This document shows, in pieces, positions 1 through 8,139 of a DNA stretch of 64,000 nt. Source of the stretch: Oricola indica (GTDB lineage Bacteria > Pseudomonadota > Alphaproteobacteria > Rhizobiales > Rhizobiaceae); assembly GCF_019966595.1 (NCBI RefSeq), contig NZ_JAINFJ010000001.1, positions 310,001 to 374,000 on the forward strand. The letters run 5' to 3'. Both the position numbers and the translations under genes were made by a program. Position 1 is the first letter of the stretch. Every line of letters starts with the position of its first letter. The notes below the pieces were generated by a model that had not been told where the DNA came from, ran no database searches, and was given only the letters and a program-made list of their open reading frames with translations.

Positions 1-1904
1 AAATAGGCGGCCAGTTCGCCATGCGCATCCAGCGGCAGCACATGCGCGATATACTGGTCGGGACGCACGATCACCATGCAGCCGCTCGCCCTGTCGATGC
101 CGCGCATATCGAAAATGTCCCCTGCCCTTGGATCGGCGCAGAACATCTTCTCGAAATCGACCAGCCCGTAGCGGCCCTTGCGCGGCCTGAGGAACGCCGG
201 CATCTCTTCGATGGAGAGTTGCCGATAGGGCTGCTGGAAGACGGCACGCACATCGATGAGCGAATCTGGATCGGCGCCGGAAGGCGTGTATTTCTGGATC
301 GGCGATCCGGGATCGTCCGCAAGGAAATCGCACAGGCCGCGGATTTTCGAGTACTCGCCGGCCGGGGCCTCCGCGCCCGAAAAGGCGAACACGCGCCAAC
401 GACCGTCCGCTTCGACCACGTGGCCGAGATGCATCGGCTTGGCGTCTCCGAGTCGGATGACCGGTGCGGAGTGAAACCGGGTGCCGACCGCGAACCCCTT
501 TGCGAGGTCCTGGTGCGTGGATGCGCCCGTCAGGACGGACGGCGCATAGACGGTTGCCGTGCCTGCCGTATAGCGCCCGTGCTGGACGAAATATTTCTGT
601 ACTTCCGCCGGATCGACACCATCGGGATTGTCGGCCGATTTGGTCGGCGCACTCAGCATCCGGGCCCAGCGGCTGTCGAAGTCGATCAGATCCTGCGCGA
701 TGGCCTTCCGCTCCGCCGTATAGCTGTGCAGCAGGTCCGGGCCGGCCTTGCCATGAAGCACATGGGCGAGTTTCCAGCCGAGGTTGAACGTGTCCTGCAT
801 GGAAACATTCATGCCCTGCCCCGCCTTCGGGCTGTGGGTGTGGCAGGCATCGCCGGCAATGAACACGCGCGGAAGGCGGGTGTCGATATCCTCCGCCGGA
901 ACATCATCGAACTTGTCGCAGATGCGGTGACCGATCTCGTAGACCGACCACCAGGCGATCTCCTTCACGTCGAGCGTGTAAGGGCTGAAAACACGGTTTG
1001 CCGCGTCGATCAGATATTCCGAGGTGATGTTGCGATTGGCGACGCGCTCGTCCTCGGCCAATTCGTCGAGTTCCACATAGACGCGGAAAAGGTAGCCGCC
1101 CTCGCGTGGGATGAGAACGATCGAACCTCCTTCGGCCGACTGGATCAGCGACTTCATGCGCACATCCGGGAAATCGGTGACGGCGAGTATGTCCATCACG
1201 CCCCACGCCTGGTTGGCCGCCTCGCCCTTGAGCGACCGGCCGATCGAGGCGCGCACCGCGCTGCGCGCGCCGTCGCAGCCGACGACATATTTCGCCTTTA
1301 CGGTCTCGATCTCGCCCTTGTGGGCGTCATCCGTCCGCTCGATGCGCACGCTCACCGGATAGTCGCCGGCATCGGCAGCGGTATCGACCGAGAGATCGAG
1401 CAGCTTGCGCGAGTAATTCGGCTCCAGCCGGTTCGGCGAATTTTGCATGATCTCCAGATAGGCGTCGTGAACGCGCGCCTGGTTCAACACGACATGGGGA
1501 AACTCGGACAACCCGTCCTCGACATCCTGGATCCGGTCGGAACGCGAAATATGCGCGCGGTTCGCCTCGTCGGGCCGCCAGAAGGTCGTCTCGCTGATCC
1601 AGCAGGCTTCGCGGGCGACGCTGTGGGCAAAGCCGAAGGCCTGGAACATCTCCATCGTCCTGCAGGCAATCCCGTCGGCCTGGCCATGCGTCAGCCGTGC
1701 GTCCTTCTGCTCGACGATCCGCGTCCGGATATCGGGAAACTTCGAAAGCTGCGCGGCGAGCGTCAGCCCGGCCGGGCCGCAGCCGACGATCAGGACATCC
1801 ACCTCCTCGGGAAGCATGTCGGTATTGGCCAGCGCCGAAATGTCTTCCGACTGGCTCGAGACCTCCGGATCACCCGTCGTGAAACCGTTCAAGTGAAATT
1901 GCAT
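1..1904 (-). CDS. FAD-dependent aromatic-ring monooxygenase, phenol 2-monooxygenase-like (3' end outside window)
   Basis: This gene reads leftward and runs off the window, leaving about 634 codons. The start ATG at 1904 is preceded by a good ribosome site (GGAGGAGA, near 1914-1921). The N-terminus holds the FAD dinucleotide fold (VLIVGCGPAGLTLAAQLS, about residues 38-55), then the DG motif (VVGCDGARSAVRASIG, about 215-230) and the second FAD motif (FIAGDACHTHSPKAGQGMN, about 330). These are the three hallmarks of class A flavoprotein hydroxylases. After about residue 420 comes the extra C-terminal region typical of phenol 2-monooxygenase and 3-hydroxybenzoate 4-monooxygenase (thioredoxin-like dimerisation domain). 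The family hydroxylates a phenolic ring with NAD(P)H and oxygen in the cytoplasm. The exact substrate cannot be told from the sequence. An operator-like palindrome overlies its promoter. Confidence 0.9.
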   Translation of the reverse strand, partial: MQFHLNGFTTGDPEVSSQSEDISALANTDMLPEEVDVLIVGCGPAGLTLAAQLSKFPDIRTRIVEQKDARLTHGQADGIACRTMEMFQAFGFAHSVAREACWISETTFWRPDEANRAHISRSDRIQDVEDGLSEFPHVVLNQARVHDAYLEIMQNSPNRLEPNYSRKLLDLSVDTAADAGDYPVSVRIERTDDAHKGEIETVKAKYVVGCDGARSAVRASIGRSLKGEAANQAWGVMDILAVTDFPDVRMKSLIQSAEGGSIVLIPREGGYLFRVYVELDELAEDERVANRNITSEYLIDAANRVFSPYTLDVKEIAWWSVYEIGHRICDKFDDVPAEDIDTRLPRVFIAGDACHTHSPKAGQGMNVSMQDTFNLGWKLAHVLHGKAGPDLLHSYTAERKAIAQDLIDFDSRWARMLSAPTKSADNPDGVDPAEVQKYFVQHGRYTAGTATVYAPSVLTGASTHQDLAKGFAVGTRFHSAPVIRLGDAKPMHLGHVVEADGRWRVFAFSGAEAPAGEYSKIRGLCDFLADDPGSPIQKYTPSGADPDSLIDVRAVFQQPYRQLSIEEMPAFLRPRKGRYGLVDFEKMFCADPRAGDIFDMRGIDRASGCMVIVRPDQYIAHVLPLDAHGELAAY

Positions 1905-1966
1905 GGCCGTCTGTCTCCTCCAACCGCTGCCGCCCGCGATGAGCCGCCCATGGGCATCGCGTTAGT

Positions 1967-1999
1967 TGATAAGTATACTTATCATATGTTGACTGTCAA
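1967..1999 (-). promoter_or_regulatory. Sigma70-type promoter with overlapping palindromic operator for the monooxygenase gene
   Basis: On the minus strand TTGACA (1999-1994) is followed after 16 bases by TATACT (1977-1972), a near-consensus housekeeping promoter about 70 bases before the monooxygenase start. A perfect 18-base palindrome TGATAAGTATACTTATCA (1967-1984) covers the -10 box. A second short palindrome TTGACTGTCAA (1989-1999) covers the -35 box. A protein bound here would block RNA polymerase. The symmetry fits a MarR- or GntR-type dimer, but no such regulator gene lies next to it in the window. Confidence 0.7.
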
Positions 2000-2145
2000 T
2001 ATGCCGTGGCCGTGCGATTACGGTCCGGAGCGCCGGCGGAATGCCCAGAATCCGGCTGCGCAGGAAAAAATTTTCGCAAAAGTGAAACTCGATCGCCGCG
2101 GTCTTCGTCCCTTGAAGCGCAACGTCCAAACAGGAGGATATACTC

Positions 2146-2556
2146 ATGAAGAAATTTCTTATTGCTCTCGCCGCGACCGGTATCATGTCGTCTTCGGCTT
2201 TCGCGATGGATCATGCGCTCAAGGTCGAAGGCATGGATCAGGATGTCTCCGGCGGAACGGTGACCGCGTCAAAGATCATGGCTGACAGCAATGGTTGGCT
2301 GGTCGTGCACCGCACCGGCGACGACATGAAGCCCGGCCCGGTGGTCGGTCATGCTCCGCTGAAGGCCGGAGAGAACACCGATGTCGCAGCGATCCTCACG
2401 GAGGAAGTGAAGTCCGGCGAAAAGCTGATGCTCATGCTGCATGGCGAGGATGGCGGCACGCAGACCGGAATCTTCGAATATACGCTGGGCGCGAAGGAAG
2501 ATGGCCCGGTGAAGGTCGACGGCAAACTCGTCATGACCGTCGTCACCGCCCAGTAA
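2146..2556 (+). CDS. Small exported protein, DUF7282-like
   Basis: The protein has 136 residues. A clear signal peptide (MKKFLIALAATGIMSSSAFA) is followed by about 115 residues of predicted beta-rich domain. The pattern of a GWLVVHR segment, a later GEN.DVA.IL segment and a closing KLVMTVV strand resembles the DUF7282 beta-sandwich family found in exported proteins. The ribosome site AGGAGG sits 8 bases before the ATG. The mature part contains no cysteine and no catalytic motif that I recognise, so a structural or binding role in the periplasm is more likely than an enzyme. It ends in its own intrinsic terminator and stands alone between two leftward genes. Function unknown. Confidence 0.8.
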   Translation: MKKFLIALAATGIMSSSAFAMDHALKVEGMDQDVSGGTVTASKIMADSNGWLVVHRTGDDMKPGPVVGHAPLKAGENTDVAAILTEEVKSGEKLMLMLHGEDGGTQTGIFEYTLGAKEDGPVKVDGKLVMTVVTAQ

Positions 2557-2581
2557 GCTCTCCTTCCCTTTCGAGAGCGGA

Positions 2582-2615
2582 AAGCCGCCCGTGGCCGACA
2601 CGGGCGGCTTTTTTT
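2582..2615 (+). terminator. Rho-independent terminator after the DUF7282-like gene
   Basis: A perfect stem AAGCCGCCCGTG / CACGGGCGGCTT with a five-base loop (GCCGA) is followed by a run of T. It starts 26 bases after the stop codon. Confidence 0.9.
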
Positions 2616-2631
2616 GTCAGGCAGGCGGGTG

Positions 2632-3174
2632 TCAGTCGGGATGGATGTCGCGCGGGGTACAACCGGCCGCGAGGACGATGGTTACGCGGTCGATATCGGC
2701 CTCGAGGCCGCGCTCGGCGAGCCATGCCTGCTGGAGGGTGTAGGCGTCCGGTTCCTGGGCCGCCGGACAGTACCAGTGTCGAGCGATCTGGCGGTGATGC
2801 ACCAGCTCGTGGAGCAGCACCGACACGTCGAGCGCGTCTTTGCGCGACCACGGCGCGATCAGGTAGATTCTGCCGGCCTCGGGATCGTAGAGTCCGCGCG
2901 TGCGCGAACCGAAGCTGCTCGCCACCGAGGGGTTCATGGCAATTGTAATCGGATCGGCGATCTCGATCGCCAGCGGCGCTGGGTTTCGCGGATAGTCGCT
3001 GTTGGCGTCGAGCCAGTCATCGAGGACACCCGCGAGATCGTCGAGAGAGCCGGCGTCACGCCAGGCGGGATCGGGATCGGGCACGCCGGTGTTTTCGAAG
3101 CCGGCGGCCGGGAGAATGAGCGTCAGCAAAACGGCAAACGCCGCCGCCGCGCCGGCAAAGTGCCGTTGCGTCAT
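2632..3174 (-). CDS. Exported putative zinc-binding protein with HELVHH motif (DUF6647-like)
   Basis: The 180-residue protein begins with a hydrophobic signal segment (residues about 8-26). Its centre carries HELVHH (about residue 123), the HExxH zinc motif of metallopeptidases, in an LLHELVHHRQ context. The C-terminal part has three cysteines, in YCPA, LAAGC and nearby, which may form a disulfide. The combination matches the small exported DUF6647 family. No third zinc ligand can be assigned with certainty and no substrate is known, so peptidase activity is only an inference. The gene is divergent from the LysR-type regulator at 3289, with a palindrome in the shared 114-base gap, so the regulator may control it. 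Confidence 0.75.
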   Translation of the reverse strand: MTQRHFAGAAAAFAVLLTLILPAAGFENTGVPDPDPAWRDAGSLDDLAGVLDDWLDANSDYPRNPAPLAIEIADPITIAMNPSVASSFGSRTRGLYDPEAGRIYLIAPWSRKDALDVSVLLHELVHHRQIARHWYCPAAQEPDAYTLQQAWLAERGLEADIDRVTIVLAAGCTPRDIHPD

Positions 3175-3231
3175 TTTCGCCTCCGAATTGTGGCCGATTG
3201 GACGCGTTCATGCTAGGTTCGGGAGACGAGG

Positions 3232-3247
3232 AAGGTCAAAAGACCTT
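3232..3247. promoter_or_regulatory. Candidate operator palindrome between the HELVHH gene and the LysR gene
   Basis: AAGGTC-AAAA-GACCTT is a perfect inverted repeat in the divergent gap, 42 bases before the LysR start codon. LysR regulators normally bind such dyads in the intergenic region they share with a divergent target. Confidence 0.45.
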
Positions 3248-3288
3248 TGTTCAACGACGCGTGAAAAGGATTCAGCCAGGGAGCACAG

Positions 3289-4197
3289 ATGGGCCGCCGC
3301 TTTCCGCCATTCGCCGCCGTGCGCGCCTTCGAGGCGACGGCCAGACGGCTGAGCGTCAAGGACGCGGCAGACGAGCTCTGCGTCACGCCTTCCGCGGTCA
3401 GCCACCAGATCCGGGCGCTGGAGGAATTCCTCGACACCGCGCTTTTCGAGCGCAGGGGCAACCGGCTGAACCTGACATTCACCGGCCGGGCCTATGTCGG
3501 CAAGCTAACGGCGCTGCTTGATGCGCTGGACGAGACCACACGCGAATTGAACGACGCCGAAAGCGAATTGCGCGTCCTGTGCACGCCCGGTTTCGCGGCG
3601 CGCTGGCTGGTGCCCCGGCTGAACCGCCTGCCCTTCGGAAACGCGATCCGGCTCCGGGTCTCGGAAGGCGCGCCGGACACGGATTTCGGCCGCAACGACG
3701 CCGACGTGGTGATCCACTGGGGCGGCGCGCCGGTCGACGGGCTCATCGTCGAACCCTTCATGGCCTCCAACCGCTTTCCCGTCGCCTCGCCGGAACTGAT
3801 CCGGCGCGAGGGGCTGGAAACGCCGCGCGACCTGCTGGGCGTCACACTCATCCACGACGAGGTGATGGACGCCTGGGACGAGTGGTTCCGCCTTGCCGGC
3901 ATGACCGTGCCCTCGATGCCGCGCGGACCGCGCTTCCCTCATTGCGAAATCGCGACGACGGCGGCCGAACGCAGCCAGGGCGTGTCGCTTGCCTATGAGG
4001 CAATGGTGGCCGACACGCTGGCCCACGGCAGCCTCGTGCGGCTGTTCGACACGGTGACCATGCCGGTCACGCTCTACGCGGTCGCCTACCCCGAAAACCG
4101 CGCCACCCACCCGCGCATTCGCGCCTTCCGGGACTGGATCTTCGCCGAGGCCGACGCCGCCCGGGTTCTGCCGCGAGAAAGCGTCGAGCCGGCCTGA
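3289..4197 (+). CDS. LysR-family transcriptional regulator, GcvA-like
   Basis: The 302-residue protein has the usual LysR layout. A winged helix-turn-helix lies at about residues 8-66 (AFEATARRLSVKDAADEL, then VTPSAVSHQIRALEEFL), and a substrate-binding domain runs from about 90 to 295. The opening RRFPPFAAVRAFEA and the TPSAVSHQIR recognition helix are typical of the GcvA subgroup, whose members control amino-acid or beta-lactamase genes. The start ATG follows a weak purine-rich site (CAGGGAG). It is divergent from the HELVHH gene and has no same-strand partner downstream, so its natural target is probably that neighbour or its own promoter. The effector is unknown. Confidence 0.9.
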   Translation: MGRRFPPFAAVRAFEATARRLSVKDAADELCVTPSAVSHQIRALEEFLDTALFERRGNRLNLTFTGRAYVGKLTALLDALDETTRELNDAESELRVLCTPGFAARWLVPRLNRLPFGNAIRLRVSEGAPDTDFGRNDADVVIHWGGAPVDGLIVEPFMASNRFPVASPELIRREGLETPRDLLGVTLIHDEVMDAWDEWFRLAGMTVPSMPRGPRFPHCEIATTAAERSQGVSLAYEAMVADTLAHGSLVRLFDTVTMPVTLYAVAYPENRATHPRIRAFRDWIFAEADAARVLPRESVEPA

Positions 4198-4562
4198 CGC
4201 CTTCGCGCGGAGACCGCGCGCCGACGCCCCGCACGCCTTCCGGACGCCGGATTTCTAGGACAACGCTGTCTTGTGCGTCAGGATATGTCGGAGCGCGCAA
4301 CCGCGTAACGCCGCCGCACAAACAAAAAAAGCGGGCCAAAAGCCCGCTTCCCTCGTTCCCCGAGACTTGCATGGCGCCAGTACTTCCGTGGTCACCAGGC
4401 TATCAATCGGAAATGAACCAACCTCGCCCGCAAACCTCACAACCTATCTGGAAGGAGCCTTACACAGCGGCAGCCGGTTAAGGCGTAGATGGGGATGGCG
4501 GGAGCGGGATTCAAGGGTCGGGCGACTGCAAGACCTTGATGGACCTCCGCGTCGGTTCCGCT
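4198..4562. other. 365-base gap without a protein gene
   Basis: This region lies between the end of the LysR gene and the end of the leftward gene that stops at 4563. The only clear element is a minus-strand intrinsic terminator at 4324-4349. The 200 bases upstream of that terminator are non-coding on inspection. They could be the 3' untranslated tail of the gene above or a separate small RNA. I found no cloverleaf, no SRP-RNA core and no convincing promoter. Confidence 0.6.
4324..4349 (-). terminator. Rho-independent terminator, minus strand
   Basis: The stem AAGCGGGC / GCCCGCTT with a five-base loop is followed, reading leftward, by a run of seven T. It lies about 215 bases past the stop codon of the gene at 4563-5507, an unusually long distance. 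The hairpin lacks a T run in the rightward direction, so it is not a normal terminator for the LysR gene. Confidence 0.75.
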
Positions 4563-5507
4563 TCACTCTCCACCCGTCTCCCCGCGGCATGCACCAAGGA
4601 AGCGGCCAAGCGGCTCGCCAACGCCTTCGAGCGGGATCACGCGGGCCTCCTCGCCAGCGATACCGTATGCGAGCGTTTCCGCCCCCGCCAGCGCGGCCCA
4701 GAACCCGTCTTCCATGCCGATCCTCGTCTCCACGCCGGCATATTCGCTGCTCTGGATCGATACCGTGCCGGACAGATCGGCCGCGTAGTCGCCGGCTTCG
4801 ATGCGGATGCCGGCCGCCTCCCCGTCCTCGCGCTCCCCGAAAGAGAGGGCGAGCATCACGGTGGCTCCGGCCTCCACACTGCCGGGCTCGCAGGTGACGT
4901 TCAGCGCCCAAGCATCGGTTTCGGGAATGCCGAAGGTCAGCACCTGGTCCCGACCGCCGTCGTCATTGTCGAACGCATAATGCTGCCACTCGGCGTCGCT
5001 CATGCCAGCCTCGGAAGGCGCGGCCTCCCCTCCTTCCCCCCAGGGACAAGTCCGTGCAAAGGCGGCCAAAGCCACCCACGAACCTTTCAACGGCAGTTCC
5101 ACGGCTGCGTCGCCAAGCGCGATGCGCACCATCCGACCGGCCCGCAAGGCTTGGACCAGCGGATCCGACGGTTTCAGCGCGATCCTGGGTACGTGTCCGA
5201 TCATCCCCCAGAGTTCGAACTCCGGCATATAGGAGAACGGCTCTCCATCGACAGTGAAGACGATCTCGCGCGGCTCCGCGTCTTCGGCAGGAGCCTCCTC
5301 CAGCGCCTGGAACGGCACATATAGGGTCGCCGGCACGCCGGCCGCCTCGCAACGGACAAGAAGGCCCATATCCTCCTCGCAATCCGTGCAATCGGTGACG
5401 GTGGCTTCCGCCCCGGTTCCCGTCACGCTCCATCGTTCGGTGCGCGCGGACGCGGGAAGCGTGATGGCCGCAATCGCGATCATGGCGAGTATCTGTCGGA
5501 CGAACAT
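4563..5507 (-). CDS. Exported two-domain protein with an internal duplication, function unknown
   Basis: I start the gene at the ATG at 5507, which has AGGAGA upstream and opens a signal peptide (MFVRQILAMIAIAAITLPASA). This gives 314 residues; the frame is open further upstream, but that extension would bury the signal peptide. The mature protein is two tandem copies of one domain. Copy one runs from about residue 25 to 160 and copy two from about 185 to 310. Both begin with a strand ending in VRCE or VTCE. Both end with a motif of the form (L/I)PL(K/E)G followed by a conserved cysteine (ARTC, LGAC). The pattern is reminiscent of small periplasmic beta-rich proteins such as the IalB/DUF1176 type, but I cannot assign a family with confidence. 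Copy one has extra cysteines (DCTDCEED). Confidence 0.75.
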   Translation of the reverse strand: MFVRQILAMIAIAAITLPASARTERWSVTGTGAEATVTDCTDCEEDMGLLVRCEAAGVPATLYVPFQALEEAPAEDAEPREIVFTVDGEPFSYMPEFELWGMIGHVPRIALKPSDPLVQALRAGRMVRIALGDAAVELPLKGSWVALAAFARTCPWGEGGEAAPSEAGMSDAEWQHYAFDNDDGGRDQVLTFGIPETDAWALNVTCEPGSVEAGATVMLALSFGEREDGEAAGIRIEAGDYAADLSGTVSIQSSEYAGVETRIGMEDGFWAALAGAETLAYGIAGEEARVIPLEGVGEPLGRFLGACRGETGGE

Positions 5508-5633
5508 GCCTGTCTCCTGTCTGAACGGCGCGGACTGCGCCCTGAGCCGGTTTCGTGTCGCCCGGCAGATTTTCACCGCAAAGCTGTATGCCCGCTGAAC
5601 GGCCATAATTCGTGGGATTGGAGGTTCCCTCGC

Positions 5634-6707
5634 CTACCAGACTGACTTTCCGAGAATGACGCTTTCGAGATCCATGCGGATCTCTCCCACGACCGACGCC
5701 ACATCCTCGCCGTCGACGCGGACCATGCCGAAATTTGCCCGGTAATCGCTGGGCGCCACGCCAAGCCGGCGCGCGAAGGCCCGGCGCAACGTCTTCGCGG
5801 TGCCGAACCCGCTCTTCGTCGCGATCGCCTGAATGGGCAGATCAGACGTTTCGAGGAGCCGGCGCGCGACGTTCAGCCTTACGTCCTCGATATAGCGGAA
5901 GATCGTCGTGTTGGTGACTTCCTTGAAACGTCGTTCCAGCGACCGCTCGCTCATCGCAGCGTAGCTGGCGAGCTTGCCGATCGAGTAGTCCAGGCCCGGG
6001 TTTTCCCAGATATACAGTTGCACCCGACGAATCCTGGCATCCTCGGTGGCGTCGGCCATGAGATGCGTGCTGAACTGGGTCTGGCCGCTCTGGCGGCGCA
6101 GGACAAGCACCATGAAGCGCGCGACGTCGAGCGCCAGCTGGCGACCGTGGTCCTCCTCGATCAGGGCCAGTGCGAGATCGATGCCGGCAAGCATGCCGGC
6201 AGAGGTCCAGAACTTGCCCGAATTGACGAAGATCGCATCGGAATCGACCTGGCCGGCGATGTTCTCATCCGCCTCCAGGCGCATCGCCTCCAGCCAGTGG
6301 GTCGCAATGCGGTGGCCATCGGTGACGCCCGACGCCAGCAACACCGTCGACCCGGTGCACACCGACCCCATGCGGTCGCAGCGCGGCTCCAGCTTGCGGA
6401 TCCAGCCGGTGATCTCCTCGTTCTCGGAGGCGGCGAAACAACCCGGGCCGCCCGCGACCAGCAGAAGGTCGAGATTTTTCGGCAGGTTCTCGCAGCTGCA
6501 GGTCGGCTCTATCCGCAGGAAGCTTCCCGCCACCTCCACCGGCCTCCCGTCGACGGAGACGGTGATCGGCCGGTAGAGCGGCCGGCCCGTGAGAAAGTTG
6601 GCGACTCCGAATGGCTCCAGCGGCCCGCAGACGTCAACGGAAGCGACATGATCATAGACCAGCATCGCAACATAGCGCGTGGCTAAAGGCAGTACCTCGC
6701 GCTTCAT
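5634..6707 (-). CDS. GlxA-type transcriptional regulator (DJ-1/PfpI domain plus AraC helix-turn-helix)
   Basis: From the ATG at 6707 the protein has 357 residues. Residues about 8-180 form a DJ-1/PfpI amidotransferase-like domain, with the nucleophile-elbow cysteine in the segment GSVCTGSTVLLASG. Residues about 230-325 are an AraC-type double helix-turn-helix (MSERSLERRFKEVTN, then AIATKSGFGTAKTLRRAFAR). This is the GlxA architecture. Members sense small metabolites, often betaine, carnitine, dimethylglycine or arginine derivatives, and activate catabolic genes. No such catabolic gene lies next to it here. An in-frame ATG 19 codons upstream exists but adds an unconserved arginine-rich extension. 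The ligand cannot be inferred. Confidence 0.88.
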   Translation of the reverse strand: MKREVLPLATRYVAMLVYDHVASVDVCGPLEPFGVANFLTGRPLYRPITVSVDGRPVEVAGSFLRIEPTCSCENLPKNLDLLLVAGGPGCFAASENEEITGWIRKLEPRCDRMGSVCTGSTVLLASGVTDGHRIATHWLEAMRLEADENIAGQVDSDAIFVNSGKFWTSAGMLAGIDLALALIEEDHGRQLALDVARFMVLVLRRQSGQTQFSTHLMADATEDARIRRVQLYIWENPGLDYSIGKLASYAAMSERSLERRFKEVTNTTIFRYIEDVRLNVARRLLETSDLPIQAIATKSGFGTAKTLRRAFARRLGVAPSDYRANFGMVRVDGEDVASVVGEIRMDLESVILGKSVW

Positions 6708-6946
6708 GAGATTGCACTCATAGCCAACATTTCCCCGGTTTCCCGCCCGAACGCGGTGCCGCAAGGAAAGCCGATTGAGGCGTTCGGGACAAGAGGACCC
6801 ATATCGCCAAATACGGAACCATCACCGCCAAACGTCCAATTGGCGTCCGGCGAGGCTTTTATCCGTGACCCGGTACTTTCATAAGACCATCGAAGGGGCA
6901 ACCTGAAACGATCCGGACAGTGAAATCCGGAACTGGAGATGCTTTC

Positions 6947-8023
6947 ATGAATATCAATTCGTGCGGCATGCTGGGCAAGATTTGCTTTGGCGTGCTCTTC
7001 ACACTGAGCACTGTTTCGACATCTTACGCCGTCGACAAGAAGCAGGCGGATGTTGTCGTCAGCAACAAGACCGGCAAAACCATCCTTAGCGTTACCGTCG
7101 CCCACAAATACAGCGACGAATACGAGCATCAGCTGGATTGGCCAGGCGTCCTCGCTGACGGTGCAAAAACTTCGGGACAACCCGTCACCTACAATACCGG
7201 GTTCGGTACGACCGGGAGAGACTGGTGGTATGTTTCGTGGGTCTATACCGACAGCTCGACAATCTACTATTCCGATCCGAACAATTTTCGCGGCGCAATC
7301 GACTTCATGGAAAAAGCGAGCAAGATCGCAATTCCCGTAGGCACATCCATCGCGGCAACCGTTTTCGGCGCGGTTTGCACTGCCAGCACCGCTGGAGCAT
7401 GCGGTCCGGCCGCAACGGCTGCAGTCGTTACGACCATGGCCGCCGCGAGCGCGACCATCGCCTCGGCAGCGGCTGGCGAGTTGCTCGCGAATGGCGGTAC
7501 CAAAGGCTTCAAGCAGCACATTCTCAGGGATGACGATGCCGGCAAGACGGTCACGATCGAACTTCAGAAGAACAACCAGATCCTGATCACGTCGCCGTCG
7601 GGAGATTCGCGCACTGTGTACGCCTCCAAGCCGACCGAAAGCACGCCGTCGCAACTCGAGGCGATCAACGCCGCGATAAGTGATTTCAAGGCGAAAAAGG
7701 CACCTGACCTCTCCGGAACCTGGGATTCCAGTTACGGCCCCATCAATTTCGCCAACAACACCTATTACGACGGCGACGGATATATCGAACTCAAGGGTTA
7801 CGACTGGGATGAAGGTCGCCAGGCCGTCGTCATTTGGGGTGCATACGGGAAGACCAAGCAGAAATACGATCCCACGACGAGCGGTGTCTTCACCTGGTAT
7901 TTCAAGGACAAGTGCAGTTTTTCGGGCACCTGGAGCAAGCTTATCCCGGAGTTTGTAAAAACGAAGTCGGGTGGCCTGATGCAGAAGACAACCCCGTGGA
8001 CCGGCAAGAACCCGAACTGCTGA
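6947..8023 (+). CDS. Exported protein with an N-terminal domain like 'up-regulated in Daf-2' (PUD1_2)
   Basis: The start at 6947 follows CTGGAG and gives 358 residues with a signal peptide (about residues 1-28, ending STSYA). Residues about 30-105 (DVVVSNKTGKTILSVTVAHK, then a WWYVSWV strand) resemble the PUD1_2 domain known from nematode and fungal proteins and some bacteria. A long alanine- and threonine-rich hydrophobic stretch follows (about 125-185, with PVGTSIAATVFGAV and ATAAVVTTMAAASATIASAA) and could insert in a membrane. The C-terminal 100 residues (LSGTWDSSYGPINFANNTYY onward) look like a separate lipocalin-like beta domain. Codon use is less GC-biased than in the neighbours, with more asparagine, lysine and tyrosine. 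Function unknown. The hydrophobic middle with flanking beta domains would suit a membrane-active secreted protein, but that is inference. Confidence 0.7.
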   Translation: MNINSCGMLGKICFGVLFTLSTVSTSYAVDKKQADVVVSNKTGKTILSVTVAHKYSDEYEHQLDWPGVLADGAKTSGQPVTYNTGFGTTGRDWWYVSWVYTDSSTIYYSDPNNFRGAIDFMEKASKIAIPVGTSIAATVFGAVCTASTAGACGPAATAAVVTTMAAASATIASAAAGELLANGGTKGFKQHILRDDDAGKTVTIELQKNNQILITSPSGDSRTVYASKPTESTPSQLEAINAAISDFKAKKAPDLSGTWDSSYGPINFANNTYYDGDGYIELKGYDWDEGRQAVVIWGAYGKTKQKYDPTTSGVFTWYFKDKCSFSGTWSKLIPEFVKTKSGGLMQKTTPWTGKNPNC

Positions 8024-8059
8024 TGACATAATGCTACAGCAGGGCTGCGCCCCTGCCAT

Positions 8060-8084
8060 GGCCGCGACGCTCGCCGTCGCGGCC
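8060..8084 (+). terminator. GC-rich hairpin after the PUD1_2-like gene
   Basis: A perfect 10-base stem GGCCGCGACG / CGTCGCGGCC with a five-base loop lies 36 bases past the stop codon. There is no strong T run after it, so it may only weakly terminate transcription or protect the mRNA end. Confidence 0.5.
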
Positions 8085-8139
8085 CGTTGCTGTCCAGCCC
8101 GCGGCTACGGCTGCGAAAATCACGATCCCGGAGATCCGC

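Noticed and set aside
21-2285. Very long open frame of 754 codons on the + strand
   Set aside because: It is the antisense of the FAD monooxygenase, whose FAD motifs, start site and promoter are all clear on the minus strand. Its protein is arginine/histidine-rich with no domain and it runs over the real gene at 2146.
4495-4545. tRNA-like segment on the minus strand (CCTTGAATCCCGCTCCCGCC)
   Set aside because: It looks like a T-arm and acceptor end, but the stem bases do not pair and no anticodon or D-arm can be placed.
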